Shown in pieces: positions 21,800 to 34,000 of a stretch of DNA of 64,000 nucleotides. This DNA comes from Larix kaempferi (Eukaryota > Streptophyta > Pinopsida > Pinales > Pinaceae). The translations under genes were made by a program, and so were the position numbers. The notes under the pieces were generated by a model. It was not told the origin of the DNA. It was given only the letters and a program-made list of their open reading frames with translations, and ran no database searches. How positions within the stretch are numbered: position 1 is the first letter of the stretch; every line of letters begins with the position of its first letter. Location of the stretch: assembly GCA_027924585.1 (NCBI GenBank), contig BSBM01000059.1, forward strand, positions 1,736,001 to 1,800,000, written 5' to 3'.

Positions 21800-24700
21800 T
21801 CATTCATCTTCTTCTTCATCCAACTCAACATCTGTATCAGGATCTGGTTCTGAATAGATATTGATGAAAGGATCATTCACATCGTCATCGACATCAAAGT
21901 CATCTTCACTAATATAGTCATCCATATCGTCAATGAGATCATCGTCTGCTACATTTGCATGATCAACCTCTTCAACTTCTTCATCTAACACATCGACCGC
22001 AACCTGATCTAAATCATCATCATCTTCTTCTTCTTCGTGATTATCTTCATCATCTAGTACAAGATTATACTTTACTGGTCTTCCTCTTGGATTGTATCGA
22101 ACAACGTATGACCAACCTGCTTTACCTAGTACCTCAGAGTAGAAGACTTGCTCACCTTGACTTGGAAGAACATAAGGCTCTGTACTCGGTTCAAATGCCC
22201 TTCTATTAACCATGGCAAATCCATTATCATGCTCAATAACAGTTCTTTCAGGATCACGTTCATGCATCCGTAGCCTGTACCACTTCACCTCAAACAAAAC
22301 TATTTTACATGAATTAAAATCACACTCAATAATGTCCTCCAAATGCCCATAGTACCTATTCTCGATTTCTTCTGGATGTCTATCACTTATAGAGGAAACG
22401 TTGGTGACCTTAAACACTGCAGTTATCCCACAATCCGAGGTTTTCATGTTATCATCCAACTTTTTGATACAAAATTTACGACCATTACACCACATAGCCT
22501 CAATGTGATGTTTCAACTGCAACATTGACAACATGTTAAAAATACATTGTGATTTAATAAACGTCATATAGGAGTTAGTAAATATAATTGAAAACTTAAA
22601 CAAACGAAATGTAATTGGAAAAATGGATCGAAGTAACTAGAAAAAATGTGGGTAAAAAATTTACTTGCCTTTTTATCTTTTAAACCATAGGCTAAATCAA
22701 CTTCCCTTTGCAACGTAAGTTCAGGAAATTGTTGTCGAATACGATGAGTTGTAATCATGTTACTGACCCCTTCCCATGATAACCTACCGAAGAATTCTTC
22801 ACAATCTTTTATCCAATGCTCCATCCAATCAAGGTTGTTTGCAATGTATAAATGTAAAGCATCCCACACTCAACCAACTATAGGATAAAATAACAATTCA
22901 ATATCATTAATTAGATATCACTAAAGGAACATAGTTTAATATAGTTGAAAACACATAATTATTAAAAAAAGTTAAAAAAACAGTATGATAATATAAAATT
23001 GGAAAAAATACATGTGTAATATATTAATTCAACAACGTATAATAATTACCTTTCACAGTCCTCAATGTACCTCTCCCCAATAGGACCTCCCCTTCAAATT
23101 TGTTGATGGAATCGAGATGCCAAATGCTAGGCACATTCATATTTTCTGCTAATTTAGGTAGATATTCACTAATATACACCATGCATTGATATACCATATA
23201 TCCTTCAACCATAGAACCCTCGGGATGCGCTCTTTGTCTAACAAAATCCTTCACTGACTTCAACTGCCTCTCCACCATCCACATCGACCTTGTGTGTACT
23301 GGTCCACATAATTCAATCTCCTCAACTTGGTGTATGAGGTAGTGTTCTTGTGCATTGAAAAATGCTGGAGGTAGATACTGTTGCATTTCACACATTAGTC
23401 GAGGAATTTCTCTCTTCCAATGCCTTATATCTTCTTTACGGATTTCTTTTGATGAAAGCCACCTACAAATGATGCAATAAAACAATATCAAGGCATATAT
23501 AATATTTGCGGGGAAAAACATAATATGTCAATAAGTTCCGCTACAAACCACAGACCAAGTCATTTTTCAAGTAAAACATTACTTACCTCATGTATTTTCC
23601 AAGAACATAAATAATATGTTTTATGTTGTTGTCAAAGTCGTATGGGAGAGATAAAGGTAGAACATACTGTATCAAAAAACACATAATTATTAATATTTAT
23701 TTCAAAATAAGAGAATAAAATTAATAAAATAGTGCATACCGATAATGAAATATATTATAGACTCATAATTACCTTAATGAATGTATGCCAATCATGTGTT
23801 TTAACCCCAGCAAAATCACATTTTTTCGTCAAGATATTATTTATGTTTGACAAAAAAACCCGTCGGAAACCTGATTTTTTTTATGACCTCTTTTACAATA
23901 TTGCTCTGTTGCTCCATCAAGCACCAAGGAAGACTAATCTTCTGTTGATGGCCATCGCCATTAGAATTAACGATCACACTTTGCAATGCGTGATTAGCTT
24001 CTTGGATGTCACTACAAATCTTTCCAATTTTTTCTTTGTCAATCCTTCCATCTAATATTCGCCATAACATTTATGTTATGTTCTTCCCAATATGCATTGT
24101 GTCAAACAAATGAACTATTTGCAGGTGCTCGTAGTATGGCAACCTACTAAATTGAATCGGGTAAATTTTGATTCCTCGTAGAAGCCCATTCATGCCTTAA
24201 CGACATTCATGAAACATCAACAAAATCAAATTAAAACTAATTAATCAATATAGGCATATCGCACTAAACATAATTCAATACAAAAAAAATTTGGGCATAC
24301 CTTGACGATTTCTATTATATTCCGACTTCCATAGGTGAGGTGTCATTCTTCGTGGTTTTTTTCCATTCTCTTCTTTACCATTAATTTTTTCTTTGTTTGT
24401 AGTTCGATAACTATGGTTCTTAGGTAGAAAGTGCCTATACTCATCGAACACTTCCTTTGCTAAACTCCTTGAACGACGAGATTTTATCATGGGACTGCAA
24501 ACTGGACATGCAAATTTACCCTTTATTTGAAGACCTACAAGATATATGAATTGGTGTAGCAAATTAGAATTACAATTTAAAACAATGCATGATATTATCA
24601 ACAGATATATAAAATATTAAGGAACAAAAGAAAGTAACAATATACCACAAAAATGTGTTAACCCAGGAGCATCATGAATTGTAAATGCAAGTATTCCATG

Positions 24701-26057
24701 GAATTGAAATTGTCTTTGCCCTATTGGTCTAGAGATGTCATACATAGTGATGCCAACCCATAACTTCAACAACTCATCGATAAGAGGCTCAAGATATACG
24801 TTCATATATTTAACCCGGGTACTTGCCTAATTGGTCCAACATACATGATTAATTATATTTAGCGCCTATATGTCGTTATCTATAAAAGACATAATTATCA
24901 TGCACAAAACAAATCAATGAAATATTTAGTGATTAGACTTTCAAGTAAAAAATTACATATTAATTAAATACCTGGAACAACCATTGCCAACATTGTGTGC
25001 TCTCTCTTGATCGACATACAAGGAGGAAGGTTATTGTTTATAATAAAAACAGGCCACACTGAGTAGGTAGAACGAATCTCTCCAAATGGATTGACACCAT
25101 CAACTGCCAACGAAAGTTTAACATTATGAGGTTCTTCTTTAAAAATTGCCACTTTTCTTCGATGTACCTCAATGCAGAACCATCTGTAGGCATTCGAAGA
25201 ACATCGTCGCGACTTCTATTCTTTGCATGGAAATCCATAAACTGTGCTATACCTTGACACCTGAACAACCGCTGGAAACGTGGAATTATCGGAATATAAC
25301 GAAGAACTTTTTGAGGCACCTTTTTTGTCACTTTATCGGTTCGATACCTACTTGTTTGACATTGTGGGCATTCATTTTCTAATGAATATTGTCCATAGTA
25401 TATGATATGATCATTAGGACATGCATCAATAGCTTGATACTCCATTCCAAATGCTTTCATAATGACATATATCTCTCGATAAGTGCGTGGTAAAATATTT
25501 GAAGTTGGTAATAGAAATTCACCTAACAATCTACAAAATTCAAAAGAATAAATCAATGAAAAAAATATTAATCATCAATATTGCATCCAAACTTTACAAA
25601 TTAGATAACAATAGCAATAATATAGGAAAAAAGTCAACCCTTTCTATAGATGTGAACATGCAGACAAAAATAATTAACAAATTACATACCTTAGTATCTG
25701 TGTCAGACAGGTGTTTGATAAACCATTCAAAACCTTCAAGTTCACTAACAACAATATAGCAGATAGAAGATTTGTTTTTGAGCCTTCATAAAGAGGTTGA
25801 CGTGACTTCTCGAGTAGAGGATCAACATCATGACTATCATCCTGGTTGTCCTCATCCATTGGAGCAAATGTGTCTTGGATCAATCTATGTATCTCATCTT
25901 CCTGATTTGTATCACTAATGCTATCTACATCCATATCACCAGAAATAACTACTTGATCATCTTCAATATTCTGATGTAGAAGTTCGTCAGGCTGTAAATG
26001 AGTATTTGTGCTAGTACTTGGAAAATAACTCTCTAGAGGGAGACATTTTGGGGGCAT
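21800..26057 (-). pseudogene. CACTA TNP2-type transposase (Transposase_21, DUF4218, DUF4216), disabled
   Basis: This is the catalytic transposase of the element. Nine exons with GT-AG borders can be traced: 26057-25690, 25530-24972, 24826-24646, 24534-24301, 24195-23773, 23666-23587, 23462-23050, about 22880-22665, and 22516-21800. The Transposase_21 part shows CPNDHIIYYGQYSLENECPQC, here split as CPNDHIIYYG and ENECPQC, then DGVNPFGEIRSTYSVWPV and GKFACPVC. DUF4218 shows HWKREIPRLMCEMQQYLPPA and GPVHTRSMWMVERQLK. DUF4216 shows NRRAFEPSTEPYVLPSQGEQ followed by VKWYRLR-type sequence. An acidic Asp/Glu tail ends the protein. Lesions include a one-base frameshift near 25145, a TAA near 24070, a frameshift in the T-run near 23862 and a TGA at the start of exon eight. 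It therefore could not make functional transposase, although it may once have mobilised the element. Confidence 0.9.
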
Positions 26058-27286
26058 TGTCTATAAATTTACAAACAACGTAGAAAAATTAGTGTGTATA
26101 GAACATATAGTAAAAAAATAAGACATTTTACTGAAATTCATGACATGATGAATATTACAGTAAATATATTAAAAATTGAATAACGACCTCTTACTAGGGA
26201 CGATATTCATAACCCCCTTAGGCTTGCTCCTTCTCCCTACAATGTCTTTCAGCTGTTATTATTAAAAGTCTTCTTTTTTGCAATCCCCTGCAATCAAATC
26301 AAGGACAATAACATTTTCCATCTCCTCTCGCCTCTAATACAGCTCTAAATTGAGCAAGCTTCCTTGCATTTTCATTCATAGTGACAAATCCTTGTAGTGG
26401 TACAACTTATTGTCTTACCTAGACCATACCAAGCAATAACTTGCCAATTACATTAGATATTATAAGTATATTTCTGAATACAGTATATTATAATCCAATT
26501 TCTATATTTATAAAGAAAAACATGAAACTAAAGTAATATATACTTCCAATGTACCATCTTACGTCGTATTTAGGATCTATCACTCAATTTTGCAGCACCT
26601 TGTTATAATTAGGGTCATTGCAGAGGAGTTTTTTAATAAAAAAACCAATCTCTTGTGTTTCTTCGTTGACTTTAGAAAATAATTTGACACGGTTCCTATA
26701 ACTGACCTTTGGAATTGATTACAAGAGCTAAAAGTTCCTTTCAAATTGAGAGATGTTGTGATAAGGTTGTATGAGAACATTATTACCAAGTTTAAGAACA
26801 TTCAGGGTTGGTTATGAAGCAATGATATTTACATGAAAAAATTATCAACAAGGTCCAAGCCAAAAATAATTAGTGAGCTTATTTAAGAAGCATCACAAAT
26901 TTTTCAAAAAAAAAAAAAAAAAGCATCACAAACACAATAATCACAAGCAAGACAAGTCACAAAAATCCTTACAAACACAATAATTACAAGCATTGTAGTG
27001 GAGGAGGAGGATGATAATAATAATAGTAATAATAATATAATTTTAAGGTTATGACCTAGCCAAACACGAAATTGATATATGAGACCTCCTTGTTTGTGGG
27101 ACAAGGGGCCCTCTCCATGTAGCAATTTCACTGTGTAGTTTACAAAGGTTTACATACCTAAACCCCCTACCTGCCACCCCACCGTAATAATCAAACCATG
27201 TTGGTAGGCAAACAACCCTCTCAATTTTTCTGCTTTGCCGAATAAAATTGATCAGTTCTCTTCTATAATTTATCACAAAATTATTT
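26058..27286. other. Unassigned stretch 5' of the TNP2 gene
   Basis: This is where the TNP2 promoter and leader should lie, since the gene reads leftward. I see no further TNP2 exon. An A-rich run at about 26908-26922 and a GGAGGAGGAGGATGATAATA low-complexity patch near 27001 are the only notable items. Confidence 0.4.
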
Positions 27287-27330
27287 AGGACTGCCTTCAG
27301 AATCTATGATTTTGAAGGTACTCCCAATTC
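27287..27330. repeat. Hairpin shared with copy B of the unknown family
   Basis: The sequence around GCCTTCAGAATC.ATGATTTTGAAGG is a near-perfect inverted repeat with a short loop. Almost the same hairpin, followed by the same GTACTCCCAA, lies upstream of copy B on the opposite strand (45261-45303). It is about 1.2 kb before the conserved MAP start of copy A. Confidence 0.75.
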
Positions 27331-28362
27331 AAAGAAGGTTTATTGATCAAACTGTAAATTTAGGGTTAGAACAAATCCTTTTGCAAGTTACTTATTTAGC
27401 AGCTGTTAAGATTTGGTTTTATATATGACTAATTTTTGTCATTATATTCATTGGTCATATATTTTTCAAATAAAAGATTGTTGCTTATAATTATTATCCG
27501 GTGCTTGTTGATTGGATTAGAATTGATCTAACATTTCTTGTCTTCCATGAAATTTCTTTTGATTTTCATTTATGAGATTTTGATAAAAAACATGATTTCT
27601 ATGATTAAGTTTTATGTGTGATTTTACTTGGGTTAATTAATTTATTCTATAATCTTTTTAACCCTTAGTAAATATTAATATGGTCATATTGTAAGCCATG
27701 TTTGAATCTTTGTAAATAAATACAAACTTAGCATTGTATATATGATTTTCAATGACTTAGGTTTATTTTCATGCATCTCTTCGGATGTCCTTCAAGACTC
27801 TTTCAGTTATACTCACGATGATTAATGTTTAAACTAAAGCTAGCTTTTGATGATTTTTTTATTTGATCAATCTTCATGGCAGATCATATGATGATTTGAA
27901 TTATCATTTGAATATTTCAAACATGAATTATCGAAATTATTTGATCTTGTTCCTGAATCCATTACATATATGAATTATGGTTTTTAATCTATGATTTGTA
28001 AACATTTGAATTATTGATCATTGATTTCGTGGAACCCTAGGAGTAATGATTGTTTGCGATATGGAGTTTCATATCAGCCAGGTCAAATCAATACGACTAG
28101 AGTCCACGTACACTTCCTTCGTGTCGAAATTGGTGATGATATATCTGCTATAAGATATGAATTGATATGCTATAAACACCTGTTCGATTGACATTGATAT
28201 GAAATGATTACCCTGATCAAAGGTTAACTTCATCTTGTTCAAATATCCATATCACATTTAGTAATGATTTCGGGTTAGATCAATTGTTTAATAGATACAT
28301 GCGATGATTTTGATGGTGGGTTTGTCACACGTAGAAGCCAGTTTAGGGTTGTTCTTCAGCCT

Positions 28363-30289
28363 TTGCATGAGTCATGTGAGGGTTTTGTCATGTCTGTATA
28401 TTCATCCATTCCTATACCCTCTATTTTCACGACATCGTTTCATTCTCTGCTAAAGGAAAACCCTGTAATTGAGCAAATGGCTCCTCTAAGATGGTTTGAA
28501 GTTTCAGGCCCTGAGATGGTTATGGTTGATCCTGAGGTCGCTGCCCTGTTCGATAAGATATGATGGGGGTCTTTCTTTTTTCGTTTTAGTGGTCACAATA
28601 CCGAAGTTACCAGACAGTTCGCTTTCAGTTTGAAGGATGATGTAGCTCAAATTGGGGGGTTTCAGCTTATGGTTACTGAGGACAATATTGCTAAGGCAAC
28701 AAATCTTCCCCAGACGGGTGAGTGATGGTTTAAAGGAAGTAAGATCAATAAAAAGCAATGTAAGTCCCTGCTTTTACCATTACCTGCTAAATCAAATTTA
28801 ACGTATGGGGTTTCTGCAAAATTTCTAAAACCTGAGTGGCGAGTGCATTATGAAATTTTAGTCAGATATATTTCCTCTGATGGCCGTCTTTCTCATGTTC
28901 ATTATTACCATCTTCGTTTATTACTGGCATTGAAGGGTTTTAAAATGAATATTCCCTTTTTCTTTCTTCAAAGTCTAAAGAAAACGGCAAACAAAGTTCA
29001 AAGCATGGTAGGTGATCCCGAGAGGAGTTTATTCCATCATGGTTTACTTAAAATTTTGGTCCAACATCAGTTGTCTCTCGTGGGTAAGTCTTGGGATGTA
29101 CTATTGGCTGAGAACGATTTTGGGCCGACACAATACTGGCCAACCCTACCTCCTAAGTCTTGTAAAAAGTGCAGAGCTTCATCAAACCCTGAATTCGATG
29201 ACATTGGTAAGGTTGTGACAAAGGATGGAGGGTTTCAGAAAACAATTGCGTTTGTGAATATTGATATCAGCTCTGTGACTGTCATAGAGCGTAACTCTTT
29301 GAATGCTGAGGATAACCTAGTTCCACTTCCTGGATGTTTCGATACATCAGTGAAAATAGATGCAGGGTTGAAAGATGTTGAAAAAATTACAGAACTATCT
29401 AGTATTGCTAGTCCTGAAGTCCTAGTTGATTTACCCACCTCTACCAAACATTATGATGAACCTGTACAAAAGCTTGAAGAGTTAGCAAATGTTTGCTATG
29501 CTGAAACTAATTTGGAACAAAAGAAGTTAACTTCAGAATTTTCGCGTCATTTTACCCGCAGTATGGTGTCTATGTCTGTACCTGTAACCCTGCTGCAACA
29601 CGAAGAACCCCCAGTAATTGAAATTTTTAGTGAGCAGGAGGATCAGGTTCCCATGGAAATTCCTTTGCAAGAAACAAAGGATTGAAATTGGTGATCCTGT
29701 GGTACGTCTTGGAGATGAAGGTGGTGATGAGAGTCATTCAAACTATTAATATGATGGTGCTGACAATAAGAAAGAACATTCATTCATAGATGGCTCATAA
29801 TCTCATCAAACGTTGAGAAGTATTACAAAAGCCATAAAATTGAAACAACAGCTTGCTCAGTTGAAAAAGAAGCTGGACAAATCCGAATCAAACTCTGTAA
29901 TTTTGAAGGATGAGATACAGAGTCTAAGATCTGAACTATTATCTTGGATCAGCTGATGGCAACAAATAAAAGTCAAGAAAACAAACTTCAAGACTGAAAA
30001 CAAATCTTTAGTAGCCATTAATCAGAAAATGCTGGAACAAGAAGGAGGTTATAAAATTAAAATTGTCAGATTGAAGTTCAAGTTATCAGAAGCTTGTCGA
30101 GCTGCTAGGATACAGGTTGGCAATTAAAATCACTAATGGTTGTTATATTTTGTATATCAACATGTAAATAGCATGCCTGTAGAATCACAGATTCTACACG
30201 CATTGCTTATCATTTAATTATATTTATTCCTATTGGTTATTTTTAATGAAACTTATATTCTGTTAATTGGTTGATTATAGGTGTCATAG
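28363..30289 (+). pseudogene. Unrecognised repetitive gene family, copy A (coiled-coil C terminus), disabled
   Basis: One frame runs from 28363 to 29685 and is interrupted only by TGA at 28561 and 28723. At 28723 copy B has arginine in a GERWFKG context, so CGA-to-TGA is likely. The domain order matches copy B: MAP(L/V).(R/W)FE at 28477, FSGHN, LP.TGE.WFKG, HYYHLRLLLALKGF, ERSLFHHGLLKILV and a GKSWDVLL block. A variable linker, a TRSM motif and a Lys/Leu-rich coiled coil (LKQQLAQLKKKLDKSES) follow after one frameshift. The last intron starts after 30115, and the final exon (30281-30289) encodes only Val-Ser-stop. Copy B has the same arrangement. The fold is reminiscent of plant mobile-domain or gag-like repeat proteins, but I do not recognise it. 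It lies antisense to TNP2 inside the CACTA element. Confidence 0.7.
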
Positions 30290-33200
30290 TTGAAAGGGAT
30301 TTCGATCTTTTGATGTTGTTTGCTACATTAATATTGTGCCACCAAGTGCTGAAGTTGTTTCAAGTTTGGTTAATATGGATGCCAGATATCAAAAGTCGGT
30401 TGCTTTTTGCTTTCAACATTGACGAGTTGTTATTTGAAGATAAGAGCGTGATAATGATCTAATTCCAGGTGCATTGCTGAAGAATATATTAAGTTAAGAC
30501 GATTGTAAATAGGTTCCAGATGTTTGATAGATAATAGATTTTAAAATCTATTTTTAGATGGCAGTTGTATAGAATTTAGGGATGTAGTTATCAGGTTTTG
30601 TTATAAAAACTATGAAGATCGTTGTACAAGGGGTTGGAGTTTGTACGTAAAGACTTATACTAAGATTTTAAATTTTACACTTGTGGGTATTTGAAAGGAG
30701 TTATCTCTTTCCTGGATTTCTCAGAAGCACCGTTTCATGAAACTGGTATCATTTGTGATTGTTGTTTTTTGAAACACATATAAATATAAGTTTGGTATTC
30801 AACTTTCTCAGTTTAATAATATATTTTTCATGCTTGGTTATGAATTTTATATAAATCTGTAAACTTGCTCTAATCGCTCATTTTTACGGTTGATGTTTAA
30901 ATATCATATCTTTTATTCATTTAGGTTATCCTTGGTAAATAAACGATACTGATATTATTATTTCTTAGCTGATTAATTAAAATATTTGTGTTTTGACAAA
31001 TATTTTAATACATAGTTGGTTAATTATCATTATTATTCAAACATTGAAGTGATTGAATTCCAATTGTCTATTGATAAATTGTGATGGAAGATGAATGAAG
31101 TTATTTTATTATTTCATTAATCTTTTCTCATAAATATTATAAAATCTTCAAGTGTTATAATTTCAATTCTGTTGAGTTTTCTCATTGATTTGGAATTATT
31201 TATTTTCAGATTTATCTATCATCAATAGGTAGTTGAATTTAGTTTATTAAACTTGCTCTCAGCTGGGATAGGATAGGTTAGGATAGAATAGTTAATTAGT
31301 TTAGTATTAAATTTCCAGATTAATTTTTAGAAATTGTTAAATAGGTTTCAATTAGATTTAGTTTGTTTAATTTATTTTGGAAAGTTCTTTAGCCAGAAAT
31401 AAAAAACAAAACTAAAAACATGAGACTTTCATTAAGAAAGCACAATAGGTTAACTTAGACTTAGAAACTGACTTTAGGATTTACTTTAAAACAATAGTTT
31501 AGATTAGGTTACATTTTTGCTGAATTTTTGCATTCTCCTTAAGAGGATAAATTCAACTGGTAGCAGGACCATAACCTGCGAGGTATTGCTATTCCAAACA
31601 CACCGGAAGTTGTTCTAAGCAACTTGTGTAGGCTTTATCTCCTTAAGTTGGCCTAGGGCAAAAAATCAGGCGAACAAACCTTTGACCTTTAAGAAGGTAA
31701 AAAAATGCTCCTAACTGTTAGGCCTTTATATCAGTCTATGTGCTTGCAACTCAAAGCCACTTTTCACATTGGAAAATGGAATTTGCAATAAAGGTTATAA
31801 GGTGTTCTGGACGATTCTTAATATATTGAGCAAGAATATTATGGACTAATATTTTAGGTACTTCACTAAAATTATACATGGATAGGATTATTATAGAAAT
31901 ATTTGGAAAGTGGATGAAGCATGTAGAAATGTTTTGATCATCCAAATTTCAAAGGGTGGCCACATGGCCAACATTTAGGTGTTTTATGTGCATATTACTC
32001 CAACATTACCTTTGCTTTGGCATATTTTTACTTTATGTCACCTTATTATTTGTTCCCAGTACCACTTATTTTAATTAAAAAAATGACTTTAGTACAAGAA
32101 TGAATGTTATTTACCATGAAAACCAACTTGTTACCCTAAAATATTTAACTAGAATCTAGACTTGACAAGGTGATGCAATTCCTAATCTAGAAGTATGTTG
32201 GACTTAAAATAGCATTTCCAAGAATTTGCTTGCCAGAACTGTTTTATAATGACGTTTTGTGGGTATTTCAGTACAACATAGTTGATATTTTGTATGTATT
32301 AGTTCCATAAAATTTTATTCTGTAGACTACCAATAATGGGTTTTGTTGGCATTGCTTTCAACTAGGGGTTGGAGAAGATATTTCTAATCACAACCATCTA
32401 AGCACAACATTGAAGTGATGTGAAGATCCTATAAAAGTTGTTGTTTACTAATTGGGCATTATGGTCATGAGAGATGGATTCGGCATTCTGGTCATGAGAG
32501 ATGGAATTGAGATTTCAAATAATTTGTTGATAGATTTCCAAGGAAAAAATAGTTAAAAATAAAAGCCATGAATTTTGAGAATCAAAATCATAGCTGAAGC
32601 CCATGAATTTCCCTTTATATAAGATATTGGTGAAAAAAAGGAAACCAACAATGAAAAGATAAGGGATTGCTAGAGCAAATGGCCAACACCAAGGAAGATC
32701 CAACACTGAATACCAAAGGATCAACTCTAAGTAACCTTATGGAGATAACTTTATGTAGTTGATGATATTTTCTAGTGAAGTTTCTTTCTTAAGTAGAGTG
32801 TGGTAAAATCTTTGATTATGGTTCATACTTCATAGACAAATTTGATTTATAATAATAATAACAAGCGTTAATATCTAATTTTAAGGTCACAACCTAGCTA
32901 GATACCAAATTGATGTATGAGACTCCCATGTATGAAAACATGTGATAATGTGTTATCCTCCCTACCTAAGTTCAATTCCCTTAAGTGACATGTTGAGCTC
33001 TTAAATGATTATATTGTATTAACGGCCTTGAACCTTGTGTTCACAAATCCTCAATCTTTTATGAAATTCGATTTACCTTGGGTACCATCCTTAGAATAAA
33101 AGTGCTTAATGAGTTTCCTTGAGATATGCATTTCATGAAAATAAAAATAAAATAAATCAAATCTTTGAATCTAACTAAAGAAAGGCAAATAGTTTTGCAT

Positions 33201-33655
33201 GGAAATCAACATACCTAGATAATCCACTCCACGTGGTCATTATCTTAAATGCATAGGGATATTCATGATATCATACAATGGAATTCAAGAATATCCCCTC
33301 CATATGTCAATTGTATTTAGTACAAACACTTATAAGAGATTGACAAATACCCCAAATTGATGCATGAGAGAAAAGTTAAAATGAGGCAAATGAAAATGAT
33401 AGCAAGTTCTTGAAAAAAATATTAGAAAGGCAAAATAACAAGTTAACACCTAAGCCTCATTAATAAACAATACACAATATTAAATTCTAACCCTTATAAA
33501 AATATAGACAAAAAAATATAAATTACTAACCTTGCAAGTTCAAAATCATAGCTATGTAAAATATCCAAGCTCAAATAATCACCCTACAAGTTCAAAATCC
33601 GCTCTCAATGTGTCGCAACTATAGCAAATGTGTAAATAATGGTTAGAGTATGTAG
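30290..33655. other. Unassigned 5' part of the CACTA element
   Basis: About 3.4 kb of AT-rich sequence without a recognisable gene. A patch of GATAGGATAGGTTAGGATAG type occurs near 31265. No terminal repeats of a nested element were found around copy A, so its own insertion borders remain unknown. Confidence 0.4.
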
Positions 33656-33856
33656 TATATATAGCTCGACCTTCGTCTATATTGCAACGAAAAGTGAAAC
33701 CTAGAAATTTCGTCGATATAGGGACGAAAGTTCATGGAACATTAAAAATTGTGGATATTGCCACAGTTTTTCCGCCCTGTGCAAAAAAAATATAAAAATT
33801 CATTTTTTTAACCCACGAATGTTGAAAACGTGGAAATATTGCGTGGAACAATCCGC
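33656..33856. repeat. Right subterminal repeats of the CACTA element
   Basis: Short words shared with the left end cluster here: TCGATATAGGGACGAAAG near 33713 (direct), CTTCGTCTATATTGC near 33671 (roughly inverted), TATTGCCACAG, CACGAATGTTGAAAACGTGG and GTGGAAATATTGCGTGGAA. The cluster ends at the right terminal inverted repeat. These are the expected binding sites for the TnpA domain. Confidence 0.7.
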
Positions 33857-33871
33857 CCATATGTAATAGTG
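33857..33871. repeat. Right terminal inverted repeat
   Basis: CCATATGTAATAGTG is the inverted form of the left terminus with one mismatch. It is followed by TAT, the right target-site duplication (33872-33874). Confidence 0.92.
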
Positions 33872-33884
33872 TATATGCACCGAG

Positions 33885-34000
33885 AAATTGTGAGAAAGGG
33901 TTTTACATGGATTTACCAGTTGCTAAAGACTCACACAAGAAGTTCTAGGTTCGAATCCCCTTTTCCCAATCCTCTAGTTCTTCGAGCCCTGCTTTTCCTT
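33885..34000 (+). mobile_element. SINE-like tRNA-derived remnant
   Basis: The word GGTTCGAATCC at 33948-33958 fits the RNA polymerase III B box of tRNA genes. About 35 bases upstream, ACCAGTTGCTAAAGAC looks like a degraded A box. Spacing and order fit the head of a tRNA-derived SINE. No cloverleaf can be drawn, and no poly-A or T tail or target-site duplication was identified. Confidence 0.4.

Larger units (their letters stand above)
3355..33871 (-). mobile_element. Giant CACTA (En/Spm) DNA transposon, 30,517 bp
   Basis: The left end begins CACTAGTACATATGG at 3355. The right end, read on the other strand from 33871, begins CACTATTACATATGG, so 14 of 15 bases match. Both ends are flanked by the same trinucleotide, TAT (3352-3354 and 33872-33874). 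A 3-bp duplication with CACTA termini is the hallmark of the superfamily. Arrays of short subterminal repeats sit just inside each end. The two element genes are on the minus strand: TNP2 (21800-26057) and then a SET-TnpA gene (9073-12950), so the transcriptional 5' end is on the right. The interior also carries a plus-strand gene of another repeat family (28363-30289) and several repeat blocks, so the element has grown by nested insertion or capture. CACTA elements move by cut and paste using TNP2 catalysis and TnpA binding to subterminal repeats. Confidence 0.93.

Noticed and set aside
21955-22528. Plus-strand ORFs rich in His and Leu
   Set aside because: Antisense to the acidic tail and DUF4216 region of TNP2, which explains the composition.
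33948-33958. A tRNA gene
   Set aside because: Only a B box is good; no acceptor stem or anticodon arm can be folded.
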